This document shows positions 33,481 to 45,060 of a stretch of DNA of 64,000 bases, one piece after another (the stretch's first letter is position 1; each line of letters begins with the position of its first letter). Source of the stretch: Bretschneidera sinensis (taxonomy: Eukaryota > Streptophyta > Magnoliopsida > Brassicales > Akaniaceae); assembly GCA_023935145.1 (NCBI GenBank), contig CM043700.1:98870400-98934399 (forward strand), written 5' to 3'. The notes beneath the pieces were generated by a model. The model worked only from the letters and a program-made list of their open reading frames with translations. It was not told the origin of the DNA and ran no database searches. The translations under genes and the position numbers were made by a program.

Positions 33481-33891
33481 AAATAAATCATTAATAAATT
33501 CTTGCAACTATCACGTAAGTAAACAACTGAGGCAACCTGGTGTTTTATAAATTTATACTTTGCTTCGTAGATGTATACTACTGTATCATCATTCTCCAAG
33601 TGAATGAGGAGAGATATATTGCTACATAAGACCAAGTTAAGTGAAAGAAAGATTGAGACAATATTAGGTAGTGTTAATTAATTTCCTACCACTTCCAAAA
33701 TAATCATCTCCACTTACTCTCCTTTTGATTAATTAAGGGAAAAAAGAAGATAATATCCAGTTCAAAACAATTACTTGAATCATAAGCAGTTAAGGAGAAG
33801 CAACTTTTTTTCTTCTAAATGTTAGAAAAAATGTTGAGAAAATATTATGGACTTTTATTGCAGATAAAACAATAAAAATACGAAACCTACC
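33481..33891. other. AT-rich spacer before C5
   Basis: No gene or repeat recognised. It ends in the putative C5 target copy 'ttctt'. Confidence 0.45.
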
Positions 33892-33896
33892 TTCTT

Positions 33897-34060
33897 TGTA
33901 GAATAAATAAATAGGTTTGAGGAATTTCTGATTGCTTGATTGACAATGGGAAATGAATTTCATATATATATATATATATATATATGTTATTTACAAGAGT
34001 AATTACAATATTGACCATAGGGTTAGGGTTTCTTAGGTATTATTTAAATATACACTTACA
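33897..34060 (-). repeat. 3' LTR of C5
   Basis: Starts 'tgtagaataaat', ends 'tatacacttaca'. An expanded TA run lies at 33962-33985. The words 'gttatttacaagagtaattaca' and 'tattattta' are shared with the other LTR. Confidence 0.9.
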
Positions 34061-35950
34061 CACCCGCTCAATTCGAATAGGGTGGAACCATAAAGAGATT
34101 GTGTTTGTGTTTAAAAAACAGAGGTAAAGATATTTGCAAGCTGAGCATCTGTAGAAATATAGCGAATCTGAATATCTCATTGGGATACTTTTCATGAACA
34201 AAATGGAAATCAATTTCAATGTGCTTGGTGCGAGCTTGAAAAATAGTATTAACAACAAGATAAGTAGCACCAATGTTATCACAGTACATACGAACATGAC
34301 AAGTCAAGAACACATGTAAATCATAAAAAAGCTGACGAATCCAATAGGTTTTAACGACGACATAAGGAAGTGATCTATATTTAGATTCAGTGCTGGAACG
34401 AGACATGGTGGGTTGTTTCTTTGCTTTCTAAGAAATAAGATTTAGTCCAAGAAAGACCACATAACCTGTGGTGGACTGACGATTATTAGGGTAGCCAGTC
34501 AGCAAGAGAGCGAAAAATCCTTTGTAGAAGCTAGAAGTAACCCATGATTTGTAGTACAACATAAATAGCGAATATGCGTTTAACAAACTGAAAATAAGCC
34601 ATGCAGGGAGCATACAAAAATTGACTAGCAAGATTAACAGCATATGCAATATTAGGTCGGGTCATGGTTAAATACTGAAGACCTCTAACCATACTCTTAA
34701 ATTCATAGGGATCTGCTAGTAGTTCGCCCTCATGCAACGAAGGTGCTGATTGAGAAAAAAGATGAGTTTAAACAGGTTTTGCAGAAGACATAGAAAATTT
34801 AAGTAAGAGGTCTTTGGTGTATTTAGTCTGAGAGAGAAACAAACCAGTGAGACGATGAACCGCTTCAAAGTCAAGGAAATAATGAAGATCACCAAGATCC
34901 TTCATAGCAAATTAGTTAGATAAAGTGTGAATAAAGTGAAAAAGAAGGGTGGTATTGTTGCCTGTAAGGATAATGTCATCAATATATAGTAGAAAGATAA
35001 GAAAACCATGAGAGGACTTGATAACAAACAAAGAAGTGTCGGCCCTCTTGTAATAAAAACTAAGATAAATAAAAAAGGAATTGAAGAGGTGAAACTAAGC
35101 CTGAGAAGCCTGTTTCAAACCATAGATAGCCTTGCGTAACTTACATATATGAGTGGGACAAAGGTTATTAATAAAACCATGAGGTTGTTTCATGTATACA
35201 ACTTCATCAAGATAACCATGAAGAAAAGCATTTTTAATATCCAGTTGTCAAATTACCTAAGTACGAGAAATGACTAAAGACAAAACAGTGCAGATAGTAG
35301 TAGGTTTAACAACAGGAGTAAAAGTTTCATTGTAGTCTATACCTGATTGTTGGTGGAATCCCCAAGTGACCAACCTCGCTTTGTAGCGCTCCACAGACCC
35401 ATCAACCTGATATTTAATCATGTAAATCCACTTACACCCAACTAATTTTTTCATTGGATCACATGGAACCAGATCCCAAGTGTGGTTAGTTAAAATACCA
35501 TTAAATTCTTTAGATATAGCTGATTGTCACTCGGGATCTTTATTTGCTTGAGAAAACAATTTGGTTCAGATAGGTGGGTAGTATTTGAAAGTGGAAGTAC
35601 ATGTTTGGGGTTTGAGAATGCTAGTTTTTGAATGAGTGAACATAGGATGACACGAGGTGGTTGTAGTCGAAGTCGGGAGAGTAGAAGTAGATAGAGCGAT
35701 AGGTTCAACAGAGGAAAGAGTAAAGAGACTGGAAGAAGCAAAAACTGGTGCTAACGTGGTAGGCAGAGAAGACGACAAAGAAGGAAGGTCTGATGGAGAG
35801 GGAGAATTGGTTGTTAGAACAATAGAGGAAATAGTGGCTACAAATGAAGAGGGATAACTGGGAGATGGTAAGGCGAGAAGGTCTGGTGGGGAAGGGAGAC
35901 TAAGAATAGAGGGACTAGAACCAGATATGATGTGAGACACATAAGACTTT
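34061..35950 (-). pseudogene. C5 reverse transcriptase and RNase H, broken
   Basis: RT begins near 35454 with [19 protein letters not shown] and [12 protein letters not shown]; the catalytic YIDD is intact at 34975-34986. The connection region has MTRPNIAYAVNLASQF. RNase H reads STESKYRSL (the Glu motif, normally EAEY), CDNIGATYL and ARTKHIEIDFHFVHEK near 34180-34400. Stops lie near 34910, 34770 and 34430, and frames change between 35257 and 35050. The Ser/Thr/Pro-rich stretch at 35490-35950 is the integrase-RT linker. Confidence 0.88.
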
Positions 35951-36012
35951 GTAGAATGATGATATAAAGGTTCAGTGATGGTAAGATTAAGTGGAGAAAT
36001 GAGAGGTTGTTG

Positions 36013-36620
36013 ATCAGTACCAGTGTTTTCAGAGGCGAAGACATTGGGCGAGGCGTTTTGCCTCGAGACATTGGGGCAAAAGTCTTTTGAAACCGTTGGG
36101 GCGTTTCAAAATTTTAATAAAATAATATTAATTAATTAATTAGAATAATAAAATAAAAATAATTTTAATTAATTAATTAATTAATCAATTTTTATCAAGG
36201 TTTAATACTTTACTAACTCTCTATAGTGTGATGATTATAATTTTATAAATATTAATATATATATTTATATATAAATTATATGAAGTATAACTTATATTTC
36301 TATATTATTGTAACTTGTAAGTGATTAATTAAATAGTTTTTAATTATTATTAAATTAGATAACATGTATTATATATTTATGAAATGTAATAATGTCACAA
36401 CAAGAACACTAGCTTAGTGCTTAAGACCTATGACACTCATTAGGTTATGGGTTCGAGCCTTTAATGTGCATTTTCCCCCTAAATTTTAAGCTTTTTAATG
36501 GCGAGCACCCAGCAGAAGGAACGCCCAACCTTTCACGCCTTGAGGTGTTTTCAAAACGCCTCGCCTCTATGTGCGCCTAGGGCGCGCCCAGTGGTCGACT
36601 TTTAAGACACTAATCAATAC
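36013..36620. mobile_element. hAT-type MITE inside C5, with 8-bp target duplication
   Basis: The element runs 36021-36612 (592 bp). The left end is 'cagtgttttcagaggcg' and the right end, complemented, is 'tagtgtcttaaaagtcg', with further matching 'aggcgaggcgttttg' inside both arms. The flanks 'atcagtac' (36013-36020) and 'atcaatac' (36613-36620) agree at 7 of 8 bases, the duplication size of hAT. Removing the element rejoins the C5 linker. No transposase is encoded. The interior is very AT-rich and holds a tRNA-like module at 36410-36459. Confidence 0.85.
36410..36459 (+). promoter_or_regulatory. tRNA-like A-box/B-box pair inside the MITE
   Basis: 'tagcttagtgc' (36410-36420) fits an RNA polymerase III A-box and 'gggttcgagcc' (36449-36459) is a very good B-box, with about 28 bp between. 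It may be a nested SINE scrap or a captured tRNA-related piece; no A-tail or duplication was seen. Confidence 0.45.
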
Positions 36621-37910
36621 TGATGGGGACGGGTTTAGAAAGAGCAAGATAAAAAAAAAATGAGAGTTCATGGAAAACACTATGATGACTCGTACAGACA
36701 CGACCAGTAGTGGAATCAAGACACATATATCTTTTGTAATTCTAAGCATAGCCTAGGAAGACATACTGTTTGGATCGAGATTTGAGTTTGTGTGGAGCAT
36801 GTGCAGTGAGGTTAGGATAACAGGCACATATAAAAATTTGAAAAATGGAGTAATAAGGAGTTTTTGAAAACAATTTTGTATAGGGAGCTTGATTTTGCAA
36901 AACAGGAGTAGGATGATGTAAAGGGCAATGTAAGTTGCATCGACCTAAAAGGACTCTAGAAGAGAGGAGTGAATTAGGAGGGTGTATGCCATTTCACTAA
37001 TGTGATGATGCTTACGTTCAGCAATGCCATTTTGTTGAGGGTTGTCCGGGCAAAACTTACGAAAAACAATACCATGTTGAGTAAAAAATTGTTTGAAGGG
37101 TGTTTGGTAAAAATTTTTACCACCATCACTTTGAAATTTTTTTATTTTAGTGAAAAACTGATTCTCAACAAGTTCTTTAAAGTTACAAAAAAGATGAAAA
37201 CTTCATGCTTTTTTATGTATAGGAAAAATCCAAGAATATTGAGAAAAATCATCCATAAAGATAACATAATAACAATAAATCAAATTGAATAAAATAAGGG
37301 ATTGCCAAACATTCGAATATATTAAAGCTAAGGGTTGCGCAGTGCAATGCTCAACAGAATCAAAAGGTAAATGTTTAGATTTGCCTAACTGACACTTCGA
37401 ACAAAAACCGAAATATTTAGAATAAAAAGAAATATTTTTTCGAGTTTGTAAAATAAAAAACATACAGACACCTAAATGACCCAGCCTACGATGCCAAACA
37501 TCACTAGAGACTTGATGAGAGACCAGTGCTAGAGGAGAGGTAGTGACCGAATGGGGGTGGAAGGGGGTAGAGATTACCATCACTGTAGGATTTGAGAAGA
37601 GTTCTCCCTGTACCCTTATCCGTAACAACAATATGAGAGGCATCAAAGGTAGTAGAATAGTTGTTATCGGAACATAAACATTTACCAAAAAGTAAATTGT
37701 GAGATAATTTAAGAGACATGCAAGACATTTTTAAGGTGAATAGGTTTGGTGGAAGCACGTAAGAAAGTATAACTAACATTATTTATATCAAGAAATTGTC
37801 CATTACCAACCAAAATTTTAGTTTTGCCAAAATAATGTATAAGGTTAATAAGTATACTTGATTGAGAAGTCATGTGAGCTGAGGCGGCTGTATCAGGGTA
37901 CCACTGTGCA
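36621..37910 (-). pseudogene. C5 protease and integrase, broken
   Basis: The protease site near 37890 reads WYPDTAASAHMTS, with Ala where D-T-G has Gly. The integrase zinc-binding motif is VWHRRLGHLG...FCSKCQLGKS (37380-37510). The core reads IFMDDFSQYSWIFP near 37230. The C-terminal part near 36980-37070 retains CPDNPQQNGIAERKH-like residues in changing frames. Stops and shifts lie near 37203, 37120 and 36780. Confidence 0.85.
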
Positions 37911-39405
37911 TCATTAGACTCACCAAGAGATATAGTTGCAAATGACTTGGGAAAATCATATGAGACAACAGTCTGATTGAAACAGTGTGGACAATTTAGG
38001 GCAATGTGACCTGTGGTGTGATAAATCTGGTAGGGCGTGGAGGATCCAAGATACAATCCCAACAAACCTTCACGACTGTAAGAAGAAATACCGACAGAGC
38101 TGTAGGAGGGTAAGAAGATTGAGATGTGACCTGAAGATGCTTCAAGCATTGTTCTTAGAAGAGTAGCTTGGTACAAAAACTGTCAAAAGTTAGGGTGATA
38201 TTGATGTTGGTGGCCGTAGTGATGAAGCTTTCATACTCGAAAGGTAGACCTGCTAAGGCATAAAAGATGAGGTCTTTGGTAGAGAGCGGTGAATGCATAA
38301 AAATAAGAGCATCAACTATGACTTTGACATCCCAGAGATACTGTACTATAGATTTGCCATCTTTAGTATATTTATGAAGTTTCAAGCGGAGTTCAAACTC
38401 ATAGGCATTGGACTAATCAAGGTAACGCTGTTCTAATGCCAGCTAGACATCCTAAGAGGTACGTAGATCATGGACGTCTTGAAGGATGTCCGAAGTAAGA
38501 GTAACATTAATCTAGGAGCGAAGGCACTGATCCGTACAAATCCAGGTTTGAAAATTAGGGTTAAGGGTTGTGTTGCTATTACTGGAGAAATAATATTGTG
38601 GGGGACAAGAGAAAATACCATCAACATAATCAAAAAAATCGTAGCTGATAAGACGAATAGAAATTAAAAATACCAAAAAATATAATTATTATTATCAAGT
38701 TTAATACTCACTATATGCATAATGTTATGAGTAGAGAAAAGTGAGATAGTAGGGAAGGGACATTGAGTCGATGAGTTTATAGGGGAAGGTACCAACTGTT
38801 GGGTAGTAATTGATGTAGCGTGATTTGGGGACACTATGGTAGGAAAAGACGAGTGAGTGGTTGAGTAATTTAAATTAGGGATAGGAATTTTGAGATTTAC
38901 TGGTCGTGAAGTGGAAGGGGAGGTGTGATGATGGGGCTCGGTTCGTGGTGTGATGTTGGTGTGACTGGAGATAACAACATGTAGTGGAGCTGTGTGTATC
39001 GACTGGGTGGGTAAAGTTGGATAGGTGGCGGCTTTTAGTGGGGAAACATGTGGAGGAAGGGGCGAAATCATGGGGGCAACTATTGTATGGGGGGCAGTTG
39101 TAGGCGATGTCATGCAGGCAGGCTAGTAGGTGGCGAAATCATGAAGGAGGACTGGTGGGACCATAATTGCAGAGGGAAGTACGGCTTAGGGAACCGTGTC
39201 GACAGAGGGAGGGACACCTTGTGGAACCGCATCTGCAGAGAAAAGGACAACTGATGCTTGAAGATTTGGGAGAATTTCGACAGTATGTGGAGGAGTAATT
39301 TCGACAGTAAGGAGAGAGTGAAGGCTGGTGGCGTGGTTTTCAATGGAGTTACTGTTTACAGCAGTGAATGGAAAATTTTCAGAAGAGTTAAGAGTAGGTT
39401 TCCAT
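37911..39405 (-). pseudogene. C5 gag, broken
   Basis: The ATG at 39405 lies 33 bp inside the primer site; the frame shifts at once, then reads a Ser/Thr/Pro-rich N-terminus to SIKLDNNNYIFW near 38690. The UBN2-type capsid segment is at 38385-38155 (YLWDVKVIVDALIF, YALAGLPFEYESF). The nucleocapsid knuckle near 38010 has lost its first cysteines (YQIYHTTGHIALNC). Several stops (near 38665, 38450, 38410) break it. Confidence 0.8.
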
Positions 39406-39437
39406 GGCACTAAGTTTTTAGGTTTAAAATCTTACAT

Positions 39438-39614
39438 GCTCTGATACTATGTAGAATAAAGAAATAATTTCATATACACTATTTGAAGAATTTTTGATTG
39501 TTTGATTGACAGCAATAGATAATTTCGACAGTATATAGAGTTATTTACAAGAGTAATTACAATATTAACTTTAGGGCTAGGGTTTTCTAGGTATTATTTA
39601 CATATACACTTATA
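39438..39614 (-). repeat. C5 primer site and 5' LTR
   Basis: 'gctctgatacta' at 39438-39449 is the complement of an initiator-Met primer site with one change. The LTR runs 39450-39614 and ends 'cacttata', where the partner ends 'cacttaca'. Confidence 0.87.
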
Positions 39615-39619
39615 TTTTT

Positions 39620-39991
39620 CTCTCATATGTTTATGCGTTTTATTTGGATTTATTTCTGTTGAGATAATGAGATTATTTTAAGAATATAATGGCAAACTTT
39701 TTTTTCTTAAACTAATGCTTTTTTTTTCCCCTCAAATTCAAATTCAACAATAAATTTTTTATAAAGCAAGACAAACCTTTTATTCTTCTCAATCTCATAT
39801 CGAATTAAAAAAGAAACAGAAAAAAAAGAAAAATCTAATTCACAATAAAGTCAATCTCTATTTAACACAGTCTCTTATTAGTAATACAAGGTAAAAAAAG
39901 AAACCCTCTAGGCATTTGAAATAGTATATTTGCCCCCCCCTCAATGTCATTGAACTACAAGCTTTTAAGCTGGAAGAAAAGGACCTTCAAG
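39620..39991. other. Spacer between C5 and the solo LTR
   Basis: A/T-rich with T- and A-runs; no gene recognised. Joined across the solo LTR, the sequence 'aaggaccttcaa' plus 'gtgaggaagaaaa' looks like unbroken older DNA, but I cannot name it. Confidence 0.4.
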
Positions 39992-41282
39992 GTGAGTGAT
40001 GAGTCTAAAATATTGCATATTTTAGACCCTTAACTTATATTTGTTATGCTCTTAGTTAGTAGTATTTTACTTTATTTTACGTTTTTCTTGTGTTTTGTGT
40101 ATTTTTACATGTTTGTGGAGAAAGTGCAGCATTTCAGGTTGATTTGAAGCTTCTGGAGACATTGCGCTCGATCGCAACAGATATGCGATCGAGCGCACCA
40201 GCGCTCGAGCGCACCTGCCTTTGAACGAGCGCAAGGTCAATATCCCACATCGAAATATTTGAAGTTCAGTGCATCTGCGATCGATCGCAGCAGACATGCG
40301 ATCGAGCGCACATGAGATCGTGCGCACAAGACATGCGATCGATCGTACCTACGATCGATCGTACCTACGATCGATCGCACCACACTGCGATCGAGCGCAC
40401 ACGGGCCTGTATCCCACATCGTTTCTGCAACCTGTTTTACTCCGGGTCTCCCCCTATATAAACACCATTTGGCTTCATAATCCAAGGTACAATTCTTGAG
40501 CCACTTTGGTGTTTACCAGTGGACGTCCGTCAGCATTCTGGTGGATCCCGAAGGCATTGCTACCACGAGGGGAAGCGCCGCCCGTCAGCGAATGGAATTT
40601 CTCCCATGTAAAGTTGTTTATTTATTTCTTTATATTCAGTTGTTTTAGTTTAAATGTTTAGCACTTTTTATTATTGTTTTATAGTTATGAGTGGCTAGAC
40701 TCTTCAGCTAAGGTTGAAGATGAAGCCCCACCGTTGTTTGGCGTAGTAGCTCAGATTTGCTTGTACAAATCTGACAATTTTTAGTATAAATATTCTGTCA
40801 ATTATTTGAGTTAATCTTATAATTGATTGAGTTTAAATTGTCTGTTGGATTTTCTTTGTGTTTCATCTGATGGATACATTGAATGCTTTTCGATTAAATT
40901 GGATTCCCTTTGTGATTTGTTAAGAGCGGATACATTGGGTGCTTTTGGTTTAGTTGGGATATTATTTGTTTTTTGTCTTATAGTTGGATTCATAGAATAT
41001 TTTGATAGGCTATATTTTTAGAACATGTATGCTTAACTTCGGTGGGGTGGATTCGGAAACCTTAGTGCTTTTTATTATTATTTTTTAAATCAATTTAATT
41101 TAGTTTTAATTTATTTTGTAATATCATTCTGAAATTTGGAACTAGGTTAAGATAAAGTTAGTTTAGATTAAAAATTATATTTTCACAACACAATTCCCTG
41201 TGGATTCGACCTCGCACTTGCACAACGCTATACTGCAAACGACTCGTGCGCTTGCGAGTAATTTAAAACTCACAACAGTGAG
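39992..41282 (+). mobile_element. Solo LTR (Gypsy Athila/Tat-like) with perfect 5-bp duplication
   Basis: The LTR runs 39997-41277 (1281 bp), starts 'tgatgagtctaaaatattgc' and ends 'aaactcacaaca'. The flanks 'gtgag' (39992-39996) and 'gtgag' (41278-41282) are identical, so it formed by recombination between the LTRs of a former full element. A TATA box 'ctatataaac' lies at 40454. The U5-like end 'tccctgtggattcgacctcg' is typical of Athila/Tat LTRs. U3 carries an array of palindromic GCGATCGA-type words at 40150-40405. Confidence 0.9.
40146..40405 (+). repeat. Array of imperfect 'gcgatcgagcgcac' units in the solo LTR
   Basis: About eleven imperfect units, such as 'tgcgatcgatcgcagcag', 'atgcgatcgagcgcac' and 'tacgatcgatcgtacc', occur in two blocks. 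Each block is followed by a 'tatcccacatcg' word (near 40247 and 40412), so a segment of about 170 bp was duplicated. Most units are self-complementary and rich in CpG. Confidence 0.85.
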
Positions 41283-43652
41283 GAAGAAAAATCTATCATT
41301 GGAGCAATCATAAATGTTCCTTGAAGCTCACAATGAACTAAAAATGTCATATCTTTAAAGTAAGATATATAATATTCCTTCAATAATTAGAAGTCTCACT
41401 CCTTTAATTCTCATATGGAAGAGAATAAAGGGAACGTAATTAAAGATGGCAACATCATGGTACAAATCAGTATTTCTTTTGTATTGATTGAGAAATTTCC
41501 AAGATTTGAAGGTCCATTAACTATTCAATAAAAGTAAAAGTGATGTTAAGGTCAGGAGATCACACGAACACGCGCGGGTTTGATAGACATGGAAGAACAC
41601 CAATATAACTCAAAAGCTTAAGTTCAAAAGTCTTGGACCCAAACCATGTATAACTCACTCTTATTTTTAATTTCTTTCTGATATAGAATAACTCAAATGT
41701 GAACATCCCAACAAGTGATTTGGTTACTTCTATGTTGCTCAGATTTTTCATTTCACTCTAAGTACCCGTGTCAGATATGAATCCAAAAGATGTTTAATAA
41801 TGTGGTTACCATGCTTGGTCCCTCTAAATTAATGAAAAAATTACTTAAGTATCTGTGTCGGATACGTACCTACATCTCACACCCATGTATCCTACACCCA
41901 TTCTCGAGTTCAATTGAGGTATATTAGCCAAACTTCAAATATTTTCAGAGCATATTTAGAGTGCAAAATCTGTAATTACTGTTAGATTTTCTTTAGCTAC
42001 TATAATAGGTATTTTTGTCTTTACATAAATCATAATACATCAAGAAAAAGGGCAAAAGAGAAGGCTTTGAACTGATTCTGGTCTACTGCTAAACAATCTT
42101 TATTCAAGAACCTAATCTTTGGGTGGTATCCACATGAAAAAGAAGGCCTAAACTTCAGTATTTTCAATTAGTACAACTTTAAAAATATTTGAAATTGTTA
42201 ATTAGCCAAGTAAAGTGGGTTAATCTTTAAACTTTCCTATATGTCATCTCATAATAATAATGCAATCTGTTATTTAATGCTCATTAGAACATTTCAATTC
42301 ATGCATTACTTTGCCTTTGGTTCACCATCACTTCTGCCATCATGAACTCACTTGAAGGTGACTTATCAAGAGGCTGAACGCATGAATGTCGTTTATCTGA
42401 GAATTTTGCAGAACTATCTAGTATTCAAACAAAAGTTGGTCAAATCTCACAGATGCTAACAAGATTTTCAAATCATGTCTTCTGAGAAACTGTGAGTGTG
42501 TGCACTAAGCCTAAACCTTCTTACCACAAACCAATGATGCATAAAACTTTGAATTCAACCAAGAAAGAAGTCTCAACTCCATTATCCTCATAAGTAAAGT
42601 GTTTATCAATTTAAAGAGGAAAGGTATTTACTCATGGAGTTGGGAAGCAGATAATAGCACTCAGTGAAAAGGGATCAAGCAATTTAGGACAAGCAAGTGA
42701 ACAAGAATTGACAACAAGATAGGCTAATCACACAATTCAGAACACTTTATCCGACTTACCAATATAATGTCTCGAAATTTCAATGGTTAATCAATAAGTC
42801 TTGGTGTTGAAGCTCCTTTCTTCTGAGTGTGGTGACCGACAACTTATCTTCCTTAAATTGTTGAATCTTCCTTCTTTTGAATACAAACTGAAAACTGAAG
42901 TAAACAAAAACTAATATTTTCTTCTTCTTCTTTTTTCTCTCTCTTTTTTTTTTCCTTTTTCTTTTAGAGAATTACAATATAAATAAATAAACTGATGGAA
43001 GAAGAATAATTCCCAAAATACTGTCGACGATCAAAACTCCGTGCAAATGTCAATGATGGATTCGAAAGCTTCGACGACTAACCAAATCATTTCTCCACAT
43101 GTAAGGTAAGCCAAACAAAGTATCTCAAATAGCAATAAAACCAATTCAAGTAGGCAATAAAAGTTCACAATGCTAGTTTTCTCATACTCTCCACTCAATA
43201 AAAACAAATGTGCTTCAAACATGGTTAAAAACCAAAGATCATATGCATCACTTTCTAAACAATCCACAAAGCTTAGTATGTGCATAGAAATGAGTTTTGC
43301 AGAAAACAGTTAGTGCTAATCAAGATAGTGTCATTAGACCTTGATGAAAATATAGTTGTAATCATGCATCAATAGTTCACAAAATCGCGAAATCTCACAA
43401 ACATGCCATGATAGTTTCACACAAAACAATACATAACAAGCATACATATGCTACCACCCCCAACCAGAATATGAGGGTGTCCTCGTAGTCACCAAAAGAT
43501 AAGAAAGTCATACTGACGGGAGAGAAGAACTCCAATAACGTAGCGTAGGTAAACCTGCATCATACAAAACAAAACATAAAAGCAAACAAAGCAAAACAAA
43601 AGAAACTAAACTAAAAACTAGTAAAATATAATATAGATAGAAGTAGCAAACT
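41283..43652. other. Non-coding stretch, probably partly the Athila 3' region
   Basis: No ORF I trust. Near 41760 and 41850 there are two related words, 'aagtacccgtgtcagata' and 'aagtatctgtgtcggata'. A pyrimidine tract lies at 42910-42965. Athila-type elements carry a long non-coding region between pol and 3' LTR, which may explain 42500-43652; I could not find the 3' LTR, whose U5 motif 'gatcgacaactcattc' (complement at 47751) is absent here. Confidence 0.35.
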
Positions 43653-44345
43653 TCAATCAAAGTAGACAGGGGCAACCAAAGAGATCTCCTCTAGCTCCTT
43701 CACTTTCTCCACATAGTGCTTTAGACGTTACCCATTCATTCCTTTTGGATCTTCTATCTCCACCGAACCATTGGGAAAGACTTGCTTAACCACGAATGGG
43801 CTAGTCCATCTCAATTTTAGCTTACTAGGATGAAGGTGAAGCCTCGAGTCATAGAGGTGGACTTGTTGATTGGGCTCGAAATGCTTCCTTAGAATTTGCT
43901 TATCATGAGCCGCCTTTATCTTTGCCTTGTAGATTTTGGAGTTGTCATAGGCATCATTTCGCAACTCTTCAGTCTCAGCCAACTGAAGCTTCCTATGAAT
44001 TCCTACATCATTAAGATCAAAGTTAATGCCCTTTACAGCCTAATAGGCACGATGTTCTAACTCAACCGGTAGGTAAAAACCGGCATGCCCAAGAAATGAT
44101 CTAACATCCTTAACTGTTTTGGGTGTGAAAAATTTAGAGATCAATTCTACTTTTGATTTATCCACTTTGATCCCTTTTCAGAAATTATGTGCCCCAAAAC
44201 TAGTCCAGAAGGAACCATGGAATGACATTTTTCCCAATTATGCATTAGACCTTTTTCTTCACATATACTCAAAACAGCATGTAAATGGAGTAAGCATGAA
44301 TCAAAAGAATCGCCAAACATAGAAATCAATCCATAAAGACTTCCA
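43653..44345 (-). pseudogene. Athila-like RT end fused to the integrase C-terminus by deletion
   Basis: The RT palm ends in EVFMD followed by a shift at 44326-44338, exactly in the FMDD catalytic motif. It continues through LLHLHAVLSICEEKGL and WEKCH. The connection motif KDVRSFLGHAGFY then runs straight, in frame, into LPVELEHRAY of the integrase core near 44076. One stop (Trp position, near 44040) follows, then FDLNDVGIHRKLQLAETEEL and the integrase tail KLRWTSPFVVKQVFPNGSVEI, ending at the stop at 43653. About 1.5 kb of coding sequence must be missing, judged from normal domain order. Confidence 0.85.
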
Positions 44346-45060
44346 TAATTTTTTCGACTATATCGCTAAATATACTCATTATACATCTTTGAAATGTAGC
44401 CAGAGTATTACACTATCCAAAAGGCATACGTCAGAATGCATAAGTACCAAATGGGCATGTGAACGTAGTCTTATCCTGATCTTCTAATGTAATCTCTATA
44501 TGATAATATCCTAAATACCCATCTAGAAAGCAATAGAAGGGATGGCCAGCTACAAGTTCAAAAATTTGGTCTAAAAATAGAAGTGGGAAGTGATCCTTGC
44601 GGGTGGCGGAATTAAGTTTTCTATAGTCTATGCACATGCGCCACCCTGTCACTACCTTGGTAGGAACATGCATCCCCTCCAAGTTGCCACAATTACCCCA
44701 GACTTTTTAGGTACTACCTGAGTTGGGTTAACCCATTTACTATCAGAGATGGGGTAAACGATACCCGCATCTAATAACTTTAAAACTTCATTTTTCACGA
44801 CTTCTTTCATAGTGGGGTTAATTCGTCTTTGGGGGTTAGCTCCTTCCTCTAAATGGATCTTATGGGAACATATCAAGGGGTTAATACCTTTAATGTTAGC
44901 AATTATCCATCCTAATATAGCTATGTGCTCACTTAACATGTCAATCAATTTCTTTTCTTGTGAATCACTAAGTACAGAGGAAATAATAACAGGAAAGGTA
45001 TCACCTAGTCCCAAGAATGCATGTTTGAGTCCCTCAGGTAGCGTTGCTAAGTCGACCTTT
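44346..45060 (-). pseudogene. Athila-like reverse transcriptase, N-terminal half, broken
   Basis: 45014-44652 reads SVLSDSQEKKLIDMLSEH, IHLEEGANPQRRINP and KNEVLKLLDAGIVYPISDS. 44682-44431 reads WRMCIDYRKLNSATRKDHFP, FYCFLDGYLGYYHIEI and TTFTCPFGTYAF. The first catalytic Asp (FLDGY) is present. A frameshift lies near 44680, and ATFQRC is followed by SIFSD near 44370. Confidence 0.87.

Larger units (their letters stand above)
33897..39614 (-). mobile_element. Copia LTR retrotransposon C5, both LTRs, host of a MITE
   Basis: Short LTRs of about 164 bp bound it (33897-34060 and 39450-39614). A primer site sits at 39438 and gag, protease, integrase, RT and RNase H follow on the - strand. Flanking 'ttctt' (33892) and 'ttttt' (39615) agree at 4 of 5 bases, weak in this T-rich context. 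A hAT MITE of 592 bp interrupts the linker between integrase and RT; without it C5 is about 5.1 kb. The LTRs differ visibly, mainly by a TA microsatellite in the left one. Many stops make it inactive. Confidence 0.92.

Noticed and set aside
35657..35857. Acidic open frame on the + strand
   Set aside because: It is the shadow of the Ser/Thr/Pro-rich linker of C5 on the other strand.
40146..40405. GCGATCGA array considered as a CRISPR array or centromeric satellite
   Set aside because: Units are short, contiguous and palindromic without spacers, and the array lies wholly inside a solo LTR with a target duplication.
41750..41900. 'aagtacccgtgtcagata'-type words as a SINE or MITE
   Set aside because: Two loose matches, no A-tail, no duplication and no inverted ends.
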